Part shown: piece by piece, positions 26,731 through 36,430 of the stretch
How the letters are laid out: the number at the start of each line of letters is the position of its first letter
Numbering within the stretch: position 1 is the first letter of the stretch
From: Paraburkholderia oxyphila NBRC 105797
Lineage (GTDB): Bacteria; Pseudomonadota; Gammaproteobacteria; Burkholderiales; Burkholderiaceae
Assembly (NCBI RefSeq): GCF_000685075.1
Contig: NZ_BAYD01000006.1
Span: 1 to 64,000 of the forward strand
Reading direction: 5' to 3'
DNA: 64,000 nt
Translations under genes and position numbers: made by a program
Notes under the pieces: generated by a model
The model's database searches: none
What the model saw: only the letters and a program-made list of their open reading frames with translations
What the model was told of the DNA's origin: nothing

Positions 26731-29025
26731 ATGGTCACCACGCACAACCTCGGCTTTCCGCGCATTGGCGCCAAACGCGAACTGAAGTTCGGTCTTGAGC
26801 GCTACTGGAAGGGTGAGTCGTCGCGCGCCGAACTCAAGGCGCTGGGCGCCGAACTGCGCGCGCGCCACTGGGCGAACCAGCGGGATCTGGATCTGGCGCC
26901 CGTGGGCGACTTCGCGTTCTATGACCAGATGCTCGACATGAGCTTCACGCTCGGCAACCTGCCGGCTCGCGTGCAGGGCTTCCATGGCGATGCGCTCGAC
27001 AACTACTTCCGCATGGCGCGTGGCCGCTCGGCAGCGGGTGCCGACGATCACGCAGCCTGCTGCGGCGGCGTGGCAGCCGGCGAGATGACCAAGTGGTTCG
27101 ATACGAACTATCACTACATCGTCCCCGAATTCACGGCCGATACGCAGTTCAACCTCGACTTCTCGCGTCTCTCGGAGCAACTGAAGGAAGCGCAGGCACA
27201 GGGCGTCAGGGCCAAGCCGGTGATCGTCGGCCCGCTGACCTATCTGTGGCTCGGCAAGGCCAAGGACGACTCCGACAAGCTCGCGCTGCTGCCGCGCCTG
27301 ATGGCGGTCTATCGCGCGCTGCTGAGCCATTTCAACGCGCTGGGCGTGGAGTGGGTGCAGATCGACGAGCCGATCCTCGTGATGGAACTGGACCAGGTCT
27401 GGCGCGACGCGTTCAGGAGCGCCTACGAAGGCTTCGAGCAGCGCAGCGTCAAGCTGCTGCTGGCCACGTACTTCGGCCAGCTCAAGGACAATCTGGATCT
27501 CGCCTGCGGCCTGCCGGTGGACGGCCTGCATATCGATGCGATCAATGCCCGCGAAGAAGTGGCGCAGGCCGCGCAGAAGCTGCCCGCATCGAGCGTGCTG
27601 TCGGTGGGCGCGATTAACGGTCGCAACATCTGGAAGACGGACCTGAACGCTGTGCTCGACTGGCTCACACCGCTCGCGCAGCAACTGGGCGAGCGTCTGT
27701 GGATTGCGCCGTCGTGCTCGCTGCTGCACGTGCCGGTTGATCTAGCGAGCGAAGAAAAGCTCGGCGCCGAAATCCGCTCGTGGCTCGCTTTCGCGCTGCA
27801 GAAGCTGGACGAAGTGAAGGTGCTGGCGACCGCGCTCAACGAAGGCCGCGCCGCCGTCGCCGCCGAACTGGACGCCAACGCGGCTGCAATCGCCGCGCGC
27901 CGCAGTTCGCCGCGCGTCAACAACCCGGCGGTCAAGGCTGCTATCGCGCGCATCGACGCGAACTTGGGCAACCGTCAGCATGCCTACGCCGAACGTGCCG
28001 CGAAGCAGGCCGCGCTGCTGAAGCTTCCCGCGTTCCCGACCACGACAATCGGCTCGTTCCCGCAAACGGCGGAAATCCGCCACGCCCGCAGCCAGTTCAA
28101 GGCCGGTGCGCTGGACGATGCCGGTTACCAGGTGGCGATGCGCGCCGAAATCGAGCGCAGCGTGCGCGAACAGGAAAAGCTGGGTCTGGACGTGCTGGTG
28201 CACGGCGAAGCCGAGCGCAACGACATGGTCGAATATTTCGGCGAGCAGCTCGACGGTTACGCGTTCAGCCAGTTCGGCTGGGTGCAGTCGTATGGTTCGC
28301 GCTGCGTGAAGCCGCCTATCCTGTTCGGTGACATCAGCCGCCCGAAGGCAATGACGGTCGAGTGGATCACCTACGCGCAATCGCTCACGGACAAGCCGAT
28401 GAAGGGCATGCTCACGGGCCCCGTGACGATCCTGAACTGGTCGTTCGTGCGTGATGATCAACCGCGTTCGGTGTCCTGCTACCAGCTGGCGCTGGCGATC
28501 CGCGAAGAAGTGCTCGACCTCGAAAAGGCCGGCGTGCGCGTGATCCAGATCGACGAAGCCGCGCTACGCGAAGGTCTGCCGCTGCGCCGCGCTCAGTGGG
28601 GCGAATACCTGCGCTGGGCCGTCGAATCGTTCCGTATCACGGCCAATGGCGTGCAGGATGAAACGCAGATCCACACGCATATGTGCTATTCGGAGTTCAA
28701 CGACATCATCGCGTCGATCGCGGATATGGACGCGGACGTCATTACGATCGAGACTTCGCGCTCGGATATGGAGCTGCTCGACGCGTTCGACCACTTCAGA
28801 TATCCGAACGAGATCGGCCCGGGCGTGTACGACATCCACTCGCCGAACATCCCGACGCAGGATCACATCGTCCAGCTGATGCGGAAGGCCGCCGAGCGCA
28901 TTCCGGCACAACGTCTGTGGGTCAACCCGGACTGCGGTCTGAAAACGCGTCAGTGGGCCGAAGTGATTCCGGCGCTGACCAACATGGTCGCGGCAGCGAA
29001 GGCGCTGCGCAGCCAGGCGCAATAA
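26731..29025 (+). CDS. metE: Cobalamin-independent methionine synthase MetE
   Basis: Transfers the methyl group of 5-methyltetrahydropteroyl-triglutamate to homocysteine. 764 residues from ATG 26731 ([20 protein letters not shown]); ATG 26719 in frame would add four residues. Both halves of the duplicated barrel are present. Zinc ligands are visible as His and Cys in [12 protein letters not shown] and Cys in [10 protein letters not shown], and the link region has [16 protein letters not shown]. The gap to metR holds tandem GATGAAA elements that may serve MetR. A second, unrelated-length B12-independent synthase (mesD) is encoded at 33118. Confidence 0.95.
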   Translation: MVTTHNLGFPRIGAKRELKFGLERYWKGESSRAELKALGAELRARHWANQRDLDLAPVGDFAFYDQMLDMSFTLGNLPARVQGFHGDALDNYFRMARGRSAAGADDHAACCGGVAAGEMTKWFDTNYHYIVPEFTADTQFNLDFSRLSEQLKEAQAQGVRAKPVIVGPLTYLWLGKAKDDSDKLALLPRLMAVYRALLSHFNALGVEWVQIDEPILVMELDQVWRDAFRSAYEGFEQRSVKLLLATYFGQLKDNLDLACGLPVDGLHIDAINAREEVAQAAQKLPASSVLSVGAINGRNIWKTDLNAVLDWLTPLAQQLGERLWIAPSCSLLHVPVDLASEEKLGAEIRSWLAFALQKLDEVKVLATALNEGRAAVAAELDANAAAIAARRSSPRVNNPAVKAAIARIDANLGNRQHAYAERAAKQAALLKLPAFPTTTIGSFPQTAEIRHARSQFKAGALDDAGYQVAMRAEIERSVREQEKLGLDVLVHGEAERNDMVEYFGEQLDGYAFSQFGWVQSYGSRCVKPPILFGDISRPKAMTVEWITYAQSLTDKPMKGMLTGPVTILNWSFVRDDQPRSVSCYQLALAIREEVLDLEKAGVRVIQIDEAALREGLPLRRAQWGEYLRWAVESFRITANGVQDETQIHTHMCYSEFNDIIASIADMDADVITIETSRSDMELLDAFDHFRYPNEIGPGVYDIHSPNIPTQDHIVQLMRKAAERIPAQRLWVNPDCGLKTRQWAEVIPALTNMVAAAKALRSQAQ

Positions 29026-29247
29026 GCGCGTAGCGCAAGCCGCATTCTGTGTCCCGGTCCGGTCCCGGGACGCTTCAGTTAGCCCGCACCGCAATGCAGG
29101 CCATCCTTGAACGAATCGTGCGTGTTCAGGTAAGCGCAATGACGCGCCACATGCCGGTGCATGGCTGACCATCGTCGACATCGGGGGCCTGCTTTCCTGC
29201 GTATATGCTCGTGGAGACAGAGCACGTCCCCCAACGGTATATTTGCA

Positions 29248-29574
29248 ATGGATTTTCCTAAGACCAGTGGAATGACGACAGGCGACAGGGATGAACTCAA
29301 CCGGCTCATGAGTGTGCTTGAGGCGGACGGGGAAGAATGCTGGCCGCTTTACGAAGAGGTCGGGCGCATCGTCGTCTCACATCTCATCGCGCGTGACCGG
29401 AAGACGATGTCTGGCATCGTCGATGCGTGGGCCGCCAGTTTACGGACACAAGGCGAGCTCGCGGATACATGGCCCGATTCACCGCAATACGGTCAGGTCC
29501 AGTCTGCGGCGGCAGATGTGGACGCAGCGCTCTTCTCGCTTATCCGCAAAGCGGTGCTTCCACGGGCGCAGTAA
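29248..29574 (+). CDS. Hypothetical protein (108 aa)
   Basis: Short soluble helical protein with conserved-looking Trp/Tyr residues (DGEECWPLYEEVGRIVVSHL, WPDSPQYGQVQSAA). No motif recognised. Start ATG 29248 (MDFPKTSG) follows an AT-richer stretch; the frame is open further upstream without a good ribosome-binding site. It lies 40 bases before another unknown gene on the same strand. Confidence 0.5.
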   Translation: MDFPKTSGMTTGDRDELNRLMSVLEADGEECWPLYEEVGRIVVSHLIARDRKTMSGIVDAWAASLRTQGELADTWPDSPQYGQVQSAAADVDAALFSLIRKAVLPRAQ

Positions 29575-29614
29575 CGAATGAAGCATTGCGCTGGTGTAGT
29601 GTACTGGTAGATGG

Positions 29615-30208
29615 ATGAATATCTCGACCGACACCGGACCGTCGTCGCACGATGTTGCGCAAGAGGTGCTGGCCGCGCTTCGATCGAGCGCGGGCGCTAC
29701 CAGCCTTGATGCCCTTTTTCTTCGCCTGTTCCGTGAGTCGCCTGCTTCGGAAATGGAGCTGTTACTGGTCATCGCGCGGACATGCCTGGAGTCGGGGTAC
29801 AAGGTTGCGGCGCGCAACTGGTTGCGCCAGATAGAAGCCGGGGCAGTGAAAGGCTCCGTCGACAATCTGTTATCCGGCATCGAACTCGCCGCGCAGGCGA
29901 GGCAGGCACCTTGCGTCCTGTTTTTATGCAGTGAACTCTCCAGTCGCCACGTTTCTGTTGTCTATGACGGTGTGCGGGCAGCATACGCGATCGTTGAACT
30001 CGCCTTAATCATGCGTATCCCAAGAGCCCGAAACGGTGCATGGGCCACGCATGTACATCTCCTCTACGCCGCCCGCTCGTTACTCGAACACATGCTGACG
30101 TTCCCGGCTTCGAACGAACAGACGGAGGAATGTCTCGCGCTCCTGGGAAGTGTGCATCGACTGCTGGCTGGCGCTCAATCTTCACGCGGATTTCGGCGCC
30201 AGTTCTGA
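29615..30208 (+). CDS. Hypothetical protein (197 aa)
   Basis: Unrecognised helical protein that could be a tetratricopeptide-like or armadillo-like repeat, judging from regularly spaced Leu/Ala helices (DALFLRLFRESPASEMELLL, VIARTCLESGYKVAARNWL). No signal peptide. It may pair with the 108-residue gene upstream. Its end faces a truncated HD-domain gene on the other strand. Confidence 0.45.
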   Translation: MNISTDTGPSSHDVAQEVLAALRSSAGATSLDALFLRLFRESPASEMELLLVIARTCLESGYKVAARNWLRQIEAGAVKGSVDNLLSGIELAAQARQAPCVLFLCSELSSRHVSVVYDGVRAAYAIVELALIMRIPRARNGAWATHVHLLYAARSLLEHMLTFPASNEQTEECLALLGSVHRLLAGAQSSRGFRRQF

Positions 30209-30247
30209 GGCAACGCCCTCTCCCAGCCGGAAAAGCAGGCGGCGCGG

Positions 30248-30829
30248 TTAGCGGCTCCATCGCTGCCCGGCGATTCTGTGGGCCGGATTTGGGTAACTGC
30301 CCGCAAAGTAACTGTCGCGCCGCAGATAGTCGAGCAGATCGGCGTCGATACAACCCGACACGATGTCCTTCGCCCATTGCGGTGCGGATTCGGTCGACGA
30401 CAGCCCCAGCAGGTGCCCGACGATCTCGCGCAAGCCAAGGCGTTCAAGCGCGTGGCCCAGTTCGCGTGAAAACAGCTGCGCGAGCCGCGAACCCTCGTCA
30501 TGGCGATCGAAGAGCCGGCGTTCGTCTTCGAGCGTATGCCCGAACGGCACGTGCGTCACATCATGCAGCAGGGCAGCGATGGCAATCGCCGTCTCAAGAT
30601 CCTCAGTGACATGCAGTCCGGAATGACGCAGCGCCGTCACGATCTCGTGGGCGACGGCGCAGACGCCCACCGAGTGATCGAATCGCGTATGCAGGGCACC
30701 CGGATAAACCAGGTGCGCGGTGCCGAGCTGTTTGATACCCCGCAGCCGCTGCACGATTGCGAGATCGGCTATCTGGACTTCCGCCGGGTTGAGTTCGATA
30801 TCGCCGTGAACAGGGTCGCGTAGCAGCAT
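30248..30829 (-). pseudogene. HD-domain phosphohydrolase, C-terminally truncated
   Basis: The sequence begins LLRDPVHGDIELNPAEVQIA and has the HD-superfamily pattern RFDHSVGVCAVAHEIV ... ALLHDVTHVPFGH, as in dNTPase/SAMHD1-like hydrolases. It continues to CIDADLLDYLRRDSYFAGS, after which family members run on for well over 100 residues. Here the frame turns into unrelated sequence and stops (YPNPAHRIAGQRWSR). The gene therefore seems cut at its 3' end, next to the 197-residue gene. The catalytic His and Asp pair is intact, so a short active product cannot be excluded. The open frame extends upstream to 30913. Confidence 0.65.
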
Positions 30830-31174
30830 TTCCAGAGAGGCATCAAGCCTTGAAGAGCCAAACCTTCTCCATGCTACCCCAGCAGGATGCGCGGCCCATG
30901 GTTGGAGTTTCACATGAACAAAATTAATGGATTCATGAAGATTAATCGATGGTCGTGCATCGGGCGGTCGCGCATAATTCGCGGTTACCCGAGCAATCCG
31001 GCCGTTCTTCGCTGCAAGTTATGGCTCGCTCCCTGATTTTTTGCGTTCCGCGTCGGCAGCCTCGGTGCTCGATACCGCACCTGAGATCCGGGGCGACGCC
31101 TGAGCGGCGATACGCTTTGCTTTCGCGCACCGGCGCTGTGTCAGCCGGCGCGCAGTTTCATCGAAGGAGGTGCC

Positions 31175-31846
31175 ATGACAACAACCAATGACCGCAAGCC
31201 TCTTCCCTTGCCTGGCGGACATAACAAGGTGCTGCTGCACTCGTGCTGTGCGCCTTGCTCGGGCGAAGTGATGGAAGCCATGCAGGCATCCGGTATCGAC
31301 TTCACGATCTTCTTCTACAACCCGAATATCCATCCGCTGAAGGAATACGAACTTCGCAAGCAGGAAAACATCCGGTTTGCCGAGCAATTCGGCATTCCGT
31401 TTGTCGATGCCGACTACGATCGCGACAACTGGTTCGAACGTGCCAAGGGCATGGAAAACGAACCGGAGCGCGGCATCCGTTGCACCATGTGCTTCGATAT
31501 GCGTTTTGAGCGCACGGCGCTGTATGCCCATGAACACGGCTTTCCTGTCATCACCAGTTCGTTGGGCATCTCGCGGTGGAAGAACATGCAGCAAATCAAC
31601 GATTGCGGCGTGCGCGCGGCTTCGCACTATCCCGGCATGCTGTATTGGGAATACAACTGGCGCAAAGGCGGCGGCTCGGCGCGCATGATCGAAATCAGCA
31701 AGCGGGAAAACTTCTACCAGCAGGAATATTGCGGTTGCGTCTATTCGCTGCGTGATACCAATCGGCATCGCGTGGAAAGCGGCCGGGAACGCATTCAGCT
31801 GGGCGTGAAGTTCTACGGCGACGAAGACACCGCGAACGAATCCTGA
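31175..31846 (+). CDS. queH: Epoxyqueuosine reductase QueH
   Basis: Last step of queuosine synthesis: reduces epoxyqueuosine in tRNA to queuosine without cobalamin (unlike QueG). 223 residues with the family's cysteine pairs: [17 protein letters not shown] near the N-terminus, [12 protein letters not shown] in the middle and [12 protein letters not shown] near the end. The ATG follows GAAGGAGG. A cobalamin-independent enzyme is notable beside metE and mesD, which also avoid B12. Confidence 0.92.
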   Translation: MTTTNDRKPLPLPGGHNKVLLHSCCAPCSGEVMEAMQASGIDFTIFFYNPNIHPLKEYELRKQENIRFAEQFGIPFVDADYDRDNWFERAKGMENEPERGIRCTMCFDMRFERTALYAHEHGFPVITSSLGISRWKNMQQINDCGVRAASHYPGMLYWEYNWRKGGGSARMIEISKRENFYQQEYCGCVYSLRDTNRHRVESGRERIQLGVKFYGDEDTANES

Positions 31847-31957
31847 ACTCGCCATCAGCCTGATTGCTCGGCTGAGTGCTGAGTGGGGCAAGTCCCCGAA
31901 GCAGGGAAGATCCTTGCGACAGATGCCCCATAACCATGACGTTTTCTAATGGTTTCA

Positions 31958-32008
31958 TGAAATGAATTCACTTTTTTTCATCAGTGGCGCAGCATACAAT
32001 TCATTTCA
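31958..32008. promoter_or_regulatory. MetR-type sites upstream of mesX-mesD
   Basis: TGAAATGAATTCA (31958-31970) fits the MetR consensus TGAA-N5-TTCA exactly. Its first 11 bases recur as a perfect inverted copy AATTCATTTCA at 31998-32008, 29 bases away. The pair lies about 100 bases before mesX, suited to activation by MetR encoded at 25683-26591. Confidence 0.65.
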
Positions 32009-32106
32009 AATATCAGGCACTTAGGCTGGCGAGTAGCAACCCGGAAAAGTTGTGAAAACAGGCAATAGATGCAGATTCATCTCGGAAATTAGGGCGTCAG
32101 ATCAAA

Positions 32107-33090
32107 ATGAGTAAAGACTTCACATTTGCGATCAAAAGCATTTGTTTCGATGAAGACTATCACCCTGCGGATAACACGCGCATAACCACCAATTTCGCTA
32201 ACCTGGCGAGAGGCACGAGTCGTCAGGAGAATTTGCGCAACACCTTCAGGATGATCGACAATCGTTTCAATGCTCTGGCGCATTGGGATAACCCTAAAGG
32301 CGATCGTTATACCGTCAAGCACGAGATCATTTCCGTCGAGATGAATGTTGATGGTGGAAGCAGCACGCATACGCTGCCTTTGATTGAGATACTGAAGACG
32401 AATATTGTCGATCAGAAAACCGGCGAGCGCATCGAGGGCATTGTTGGCAATAATTTCTCCTCGTACGTGCGAGACTATGACTTCAGCGTTCTGCTGCTGG
32501 AGCATAACAAGCACCAGTCTGAATTCAGCACGCCCGATGATTTCGGGTCGCTGCATGGCAAGCTCTTCAAGAGTTTCGTGAATTCCAGCGCTTACCGTGC
32601 CAACTTCAAAAAGCAGCCGGTGATCTGCCTGAGCGTTTCGAGCAGCAAGACCTACCAACGCACGGCGAATCAGCATCCTGTGTTGGGTGTTGAATACCTG
32701 CAGGACGAGTATTCGCTCACCGACGAATACTTCAAGAAAATGGGTCTGAAGGTTCGCTACTTCATGCCGCCGAATAGCGTCGCGCCTCTGGCGTTCTATT
32801 TTGCTGGCGACCTGATTGCGGATTACAGCAACCTCGAGCTTATCGGCACGATCAGCACGATGGATACCTTCCAGAAGATCTATCGCCCGGAAATTTACAA
32901 TGCGAATTCTGCGGCAGGGGAATCCTATCAGCCCAGCTTGAAGCATCAGGATTTTTCGTTAACCCGGATTGTTTACGATCGCGAAGAGCGTAGCCGTCTG
33001 GCTATCGAGCAGGGCAAGTTTGCTGAAGAGCACTTCATCAAACCCTACCAGGCTGTTCTTCAGCAGTGGTCCGCCAACTACGCTCTCTGA
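32107..33090 (+). CDS. mesX: DUF1852 protein MesX, partner of methionine synthase MesD
   Basis: 327-residue DUF1852 protein, recognised by its start (SKDFTFAIKSICFDEDY), RQENLRNTFRMIDNRFNALA and HWDNPKGDRY. From published work on folate-independent methionine synthases, MesX is required for MesD activity and the system needs oxygen; how MesX works is not settled. It is followed after 27 bases by mesD, the known pairing. Confidence 0.88.
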   Translation: MSKDFTFAIKSICFDEDYHPADNTRITTNFANLARGTSRQENLRNTFRMIDNRFNALAHWDNPKGDRYTVKHEIISVEMNVDGGSSTHTLPLIEILKTNIVDQKTGERIEGIVGNNFSSYVRDYDFSVLLLEHNKHQSEFSTPDDFGSLHGKLFKSFVNSSAYRANFKKQPVICLSVSSSKTYQRTANQHPVLGVEYLQDEYSLTDEYFKKMGLKVRYFMPPNSVAPLAFYFAGDLIADYSNLELIGTISTMDTFQKIYRPEIYNANSAAGESYQPSLKHQDFSLTRIVYDREERSRLAIEQGKFAEEHFIKPYQAVLQQWSANYAL

Positions 33091-33117
33091 TCCATCAAAA
33101 ACGCAAGGTCATATACT

Positions 33118-34152
33118 GTGAAAAAATTGTTGCCCACTTCGACTGCTGGTAGCCTGCCGAAACCCTCCTGGCTTGCAGAGCCCGAAAAGCTTTGGTCCCC
33201 GTGGAAGTTGCAGGATGAGGAACTGGTCGAGGGCAAACAGGATGCTTTGCTCTTGTCGCTGCAAGAACAGCAACACGCAGGTATCGACATCGTTAGCGAT
33301 GGCGAACAGACGCGCCAGCACTTTGTTACCACGTTTATCGAGCATCTGGACGGTGTCGATTTCGAAAACCGCAAGACCGTCCGGATTCGCGATCGCTATG
33401 ATGCAAGCGTACCGACGGTAGTGGGTGCCGTTGCTCGCAAAAAGCCGGTCTTTGTCGAAGACGCCAAATTCCTACGTCAGCAAACGAATCAACCCATCAA
33501 GTGGGCGCTGCCTGGCCCCATGACGATGATCGATACGCTCTATGACGATCACTACAAAAGCCGCGAAAAGCTGGCCTGGGAATTCGCCAAAATCCTGAAT
33601 CAGGAAGCGCGGGAGCTGGAAGCGGCCGGGGTCGATATCATCCAGTTTGACGAACCCGCATTCAATGTGTTCTTCGATGAGGTGAATGAGTGGGGCGTTG
33701 CCACGCTGGAGCGCGCCATCGAAGGGCTTAAGTGCGAAACGGCTGTCCACATCTGCTATGGCTACGGCATCAAGGCCAATACGGACTGGAAGAAGACGCT
33801 GGGCTCGGAGTGGCGCCAGTATGAAGAGGCTTTCCCCAAGCTGCAAAAGTCCAATATCGGCATGGTCTCGCTGGAATGCCATAACTCTCACGTCCCGATG
33901 GAGCTCATCGAGCTGATTCGCGGCAAGAAAGTGATGGTGGGGGCCATTGATGTGGCTAGCGAAACCGTTGAAACGCCCGAGGAAGTCGCCGCTACCTTGC
34001 GAAAAGCGCTCCAGTTTGTCGATGCCGACAAGCTCTATCCATGCACCAACTGCGGCATGGCGCCCTTGTCTCGCGCAATCGCGAAGGGCAAGCTGGAAGC
34101 CTTGAGCGCAGGCGCGGAAATCGTTCGCAAGGAACTCTCGAACTCACTCTGA
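33118..34152 (+). CDS. mesD: Core methionine synthase MesD (MetE C-terminal-like)
   Basis: 344-residue protein corresponding to the catalytic half of MetE, without the folate-binding N-terminal barrel. Features are PTSTAGSLPKPSWLAEP, GPMTMIDTLYDDHY, IIQFDEPAF, and the zinc-site region with HICYGYG and the C-terminal YPCTNCGMAPL. The methyl donor is thought not to be methyl-folate. GTG start 33118 with AAGG nine bases before. Co-occurrence with mesX identifies it as MesD and not MesA-C. Confidence 0.88.
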   Translation: MKKLLPTSTAGSLPKPSWLAEPEKLWSPWKLQDEELVEGKQDALLLSLQEQQHAGIDIVSDGEQTRQHFVTTFIEHLDGVDFENRKTVRIRDRYDASVPTVVGAVARKKPVFVEDAKFLRQQTNQPIKWALPGPMTMIDTLYDDHYKSREKLAWEFAKILNQEARELEAAGVDIIQFDEPAFNVFFDEVNEWGVATLERAIEGLKCETAVHICYGYGIKANTDWKKTLGSEWRQYEEAFPKLQKSNIGMVSLECHNSHVPMELIELIRGKKVMVGAIDVASETVETPEEVAATLRKALQFVDADKLYPCTNCGMAPLSRAIAKGKLEALSAGAEIVRKELSNSL

Positions 34153-34382
34153 GCCAGAGTCGGAAGTGGTGCCCGGGCGGCTTGAAGGCGGCATAGATTT
34201 AAGGGAATTGCCTGGACGCGTACGCCGCCAGGTTGCCCGAGCATCCGGATGAAGCCATGAGTTTTTTCGACTCTGATTGAGCCGGCAAGTGTTAGCAGGC
34301 CGGCGTAAAGCAGCCAGCATTGTCGGCCTGGTTCAGGCCTTCCCTGACACATTCGAGCTGCGCACAGTAGCCAGTACCTACC

Positions 34383-34892
34383 ATGTCACTTTCCAGTAAT
34401 GCTATCGAGCCATTGAGCTTTCGTGAAGCGCTCGGGCACTACGCATCCGGTATTACGGTGATTACATCACACGTTGATAGCGAACCGGTTGGCTTCACTT
34501 GCCAGTCGTTTTATAGCGTGTCGATGAGCCCGCCGCTGGTGTCATTCAGCGTCATGTCCAGTTCGGGCAGTTACCCCAAGATTCGCAGGGCAGGTCGTTT
34601 CGCAGTCAATATCCTGTCAGACGAGCAAGTCCGGATTTCCAACCAGTTCGCTCGGCGAGGCACGGACAAGTGGCACGGAGTCGAATGGCAGGAATCGCCG
34701 CTGGGTAATCCGGTCATTGCAGGCAGCCTTCACTGGCTTGATTGCGAAATTTACGCCGAACACGCCGCAGGCGATCACCTGATCGTCATTGGCGAAGTGA
34801 AAGCGTTAAACCTGCAAGAAGCTGCCGCTACGCAGCCATTGCTGTATTTCAAAGGGCACTATCGCAACATCGGCGCGCATAGCGCAGTTTGA
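34383..34892 (+). CDS. Flavin reductase family protein
   Basis: 169-residue flavin reductase-like domain (FMN-binding split barrel): GHYASGITVITS, GFTCQSFYSVSMSPPLVSFSV and SYPKIRRAGRFAVNILS are typical of HpaC/ActVB-like reductases that supply reduced flavin to oxygenases. It lies in the same direction 230 bases after mesD. As the MesD/MesX system needs oxygen, a supply of reduced flavin to it is plausible, but a role with the adjacent Rieske enzyme is also possible. Confidence 0.8.
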   Translation: MSLSSNAIEPLSFREALGHYASGITVITSHVDSEPVGFTCQSFYSVSMSPPLVSFSVMSSSGSYPKIRRAGRFAVNILSDEQVRISNQFARRGTDKWHGVEWQESPLGNPVIAGSLHWLDCEIYAEHAAGDHLIVIGEVKALNLQEAAATQPLLYFKGHYRNIGAHSAV

Positions 34893-34965
34893 GCGTTTAC
34901 CAGACCGCCTGGCAAACGGGGTGTTGTGCCGGCGACAGATTGGACCCAGTCGGGTCAGGCGGGTC

Positions 34966-36084
34966 TCACGAACGTTCGCATCCGCTTTCGGCACTTTCCG
35001 CAGACTGACTGATCGGTATCACCGTGCGTTCGCCGCAACTACGCAGCAGATCGCGTAGTTCGTTGATGACCGGAAACACTTCGTGGTTCCAGTCGGCGCC
35101 CTGGCTGTCATGCGCGGCCTGTTCCAGTTCGACGATCGCGCGATCTTCCTTGAAGATGCGCTCCGTGAACCAGACCAGTAGCGGCCAGGCGGCATCGAGC
35201 AGGAGCGGCACGCCGGGTTTGCGCACCGAAAGCAGCCCGAACGTGCGGTTCGTGCGCTGCTGCGCATCGAGCGGCACATATACGATCCAGAGGTCCATCA
35301 CGAGGGCGTCGTCGCTCGAACGGATCTGCAGCGTTTGATACGGATATTGCGTGCGGATGGTCATCACGCTGCGGCCGCCCTGGTCCGTGCCCCGCTTGCT
35401 CGCGCCGAACACGAGCGCCTCGCCCGCAGGCTGTTTGCCGGCCATGCGCACGAACGTGTAATCGACTTCGATCCAGTTCTCACCGCGCCGCCGCCCGAGC
35501 GAGCGCGCCCGCATCTGACCCATTTGCCGCCGGTGCAGGAACTGGTGGTTCATGTCCATCAGGTTTTCGTGCATGAACGAGTAGTGGCACTTCACTTCGC
35601 GGCCGAAGCGGCGCGTCTTGTAGTTCTTGTTCACGACAGAGTCCAGCACGGGCAGAGGCTGCTCGTCGGCGAGCGTGGCGTTGCCGGGAAAGACGAAGAT
35701 CATGCCGTGCGCCTCGCGGCACGGATACGAGCGCACTCCGTTGGGCAAGCGCTCCCTGCCCAGGTAGGGCACATCCACGCATTGGCCGGAGCAGTCGTAG
35801 GTCCAGCCGTGGTAGCCGCAGCGGATCGTCTCGCCATCCACCACGCCCGCATGCAACGGGACCTGACGGTGCGCGCAGCGGTCTTCGAGTGCGAACGCCC
35901 TGCCCGACGCGGTGCGCGCCAGCACGACCGGTTTGCCGGCGAAATGCGTGCCCAGCGTCTTGCCGGACTTGAGTTCGCGCGACCAGGCGAGCGGGTACCA
36001 ATGGTCGGGGTGGATGGGCACACGACGCAGGTCGCGTACACACGTTTCAATCGTACAGCCGTCACGGAAGGGCGTTGCGCGCAT
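34966..36084 (-). CDS. Rieske [2Fe-2S] oxygenase, vanillate-demethylase/PobA-like terminal subunit
   Basis: 372 residues. The Rieske cluster motif is complete: CAHRQVPLHAG and CGYHGWTYDC. The C-terminal part contains the mononuclear iron region (FMHENLMDMNHQFLH). Single-component oxygenases of this type demethylate or hydroxylate aromatic or lipid substrates and need a separate reductase; none is next to it except the flavin reductase, which converges on it. Substrate unknown. The start could be ATG 36084 or an ATG further in. Confidence 0.8.
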   Translation of the reverse strand: MRATPFRDGCTIETCVRDLRRVPIHPDHWYPLAWSRELKSGKTLGTHFAGKPVVLARTASGRAFALEDRCAHRQVPLHAGVVDGETIRCGYHGWTYDCSGQCVDVPYLGRERLPNGVRSYPCREAHGMIFVFPGNATLADEQPLPVLDSVVNKNYKTRRFGREVKCHYSFMHENLMDMNHQFLHRRQMGQMRARSLGRRRGENWIEVDYTFVRMAGKQPAGEALVFGASKRGTDQGGRSVMTIRTQYPYQTLQIRSSDDALVMDLWIVYVPLDAQQRTNRTFGLLSVRKPGVPLLLDAAWPLLVWFTERIFKEDRAIVELEQAAHDSQGADWNHEVFPVINELRDLLRSCGERTVIPISQSAESAESGCERS

Positions 36085-36430
36085 GCGTCACGTCTCCTTG
36101 TAAATCGGCGAACTGACTGGCGCCGGCGTCATGGAAACCAGATTCGTGCGTAATACGATCGCCGGCAGTGTGTGGCGTGATCTGCGAGAGCCGGATGACT
36201 CAGGGACAGATTCATCTGGTGAATAGACCATGAAGACCGGCTCTATCTGGCGACCCCGCAATTATCGCTAGAGGACACCTTGCCGACTATTGAATAGCCT
36301 TCATGTGTCCATTAGATGTGCTCATGAGGAGGCCCCCCAGAAACCGGCTCCTGGACATTTTTTCACGTCTCGCGCTTCGGTCTTAACCTCGCCCACAGCT
36401 AGACGGGCGCGTAAGCGCCCTGATCCATGC
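36085..36430. other. intergenic stretch; hairpin downstream of the Ni/Co permease
   Basis: No gene supported. On the minus strand just after the permease stop, GGGCGC-TTAC-GCGCCC (36420-36405) forms a hairpin without a T-run, possibly a weak terminator. Confidence 0.45.

Noticed and set aside
35335..36153. Plus-strand open frame opposite the Rieske gene
   Set aside because: The minus frame contains complete Rieske motifs; the plus frame is Ala/Arg/His-rich shadow.
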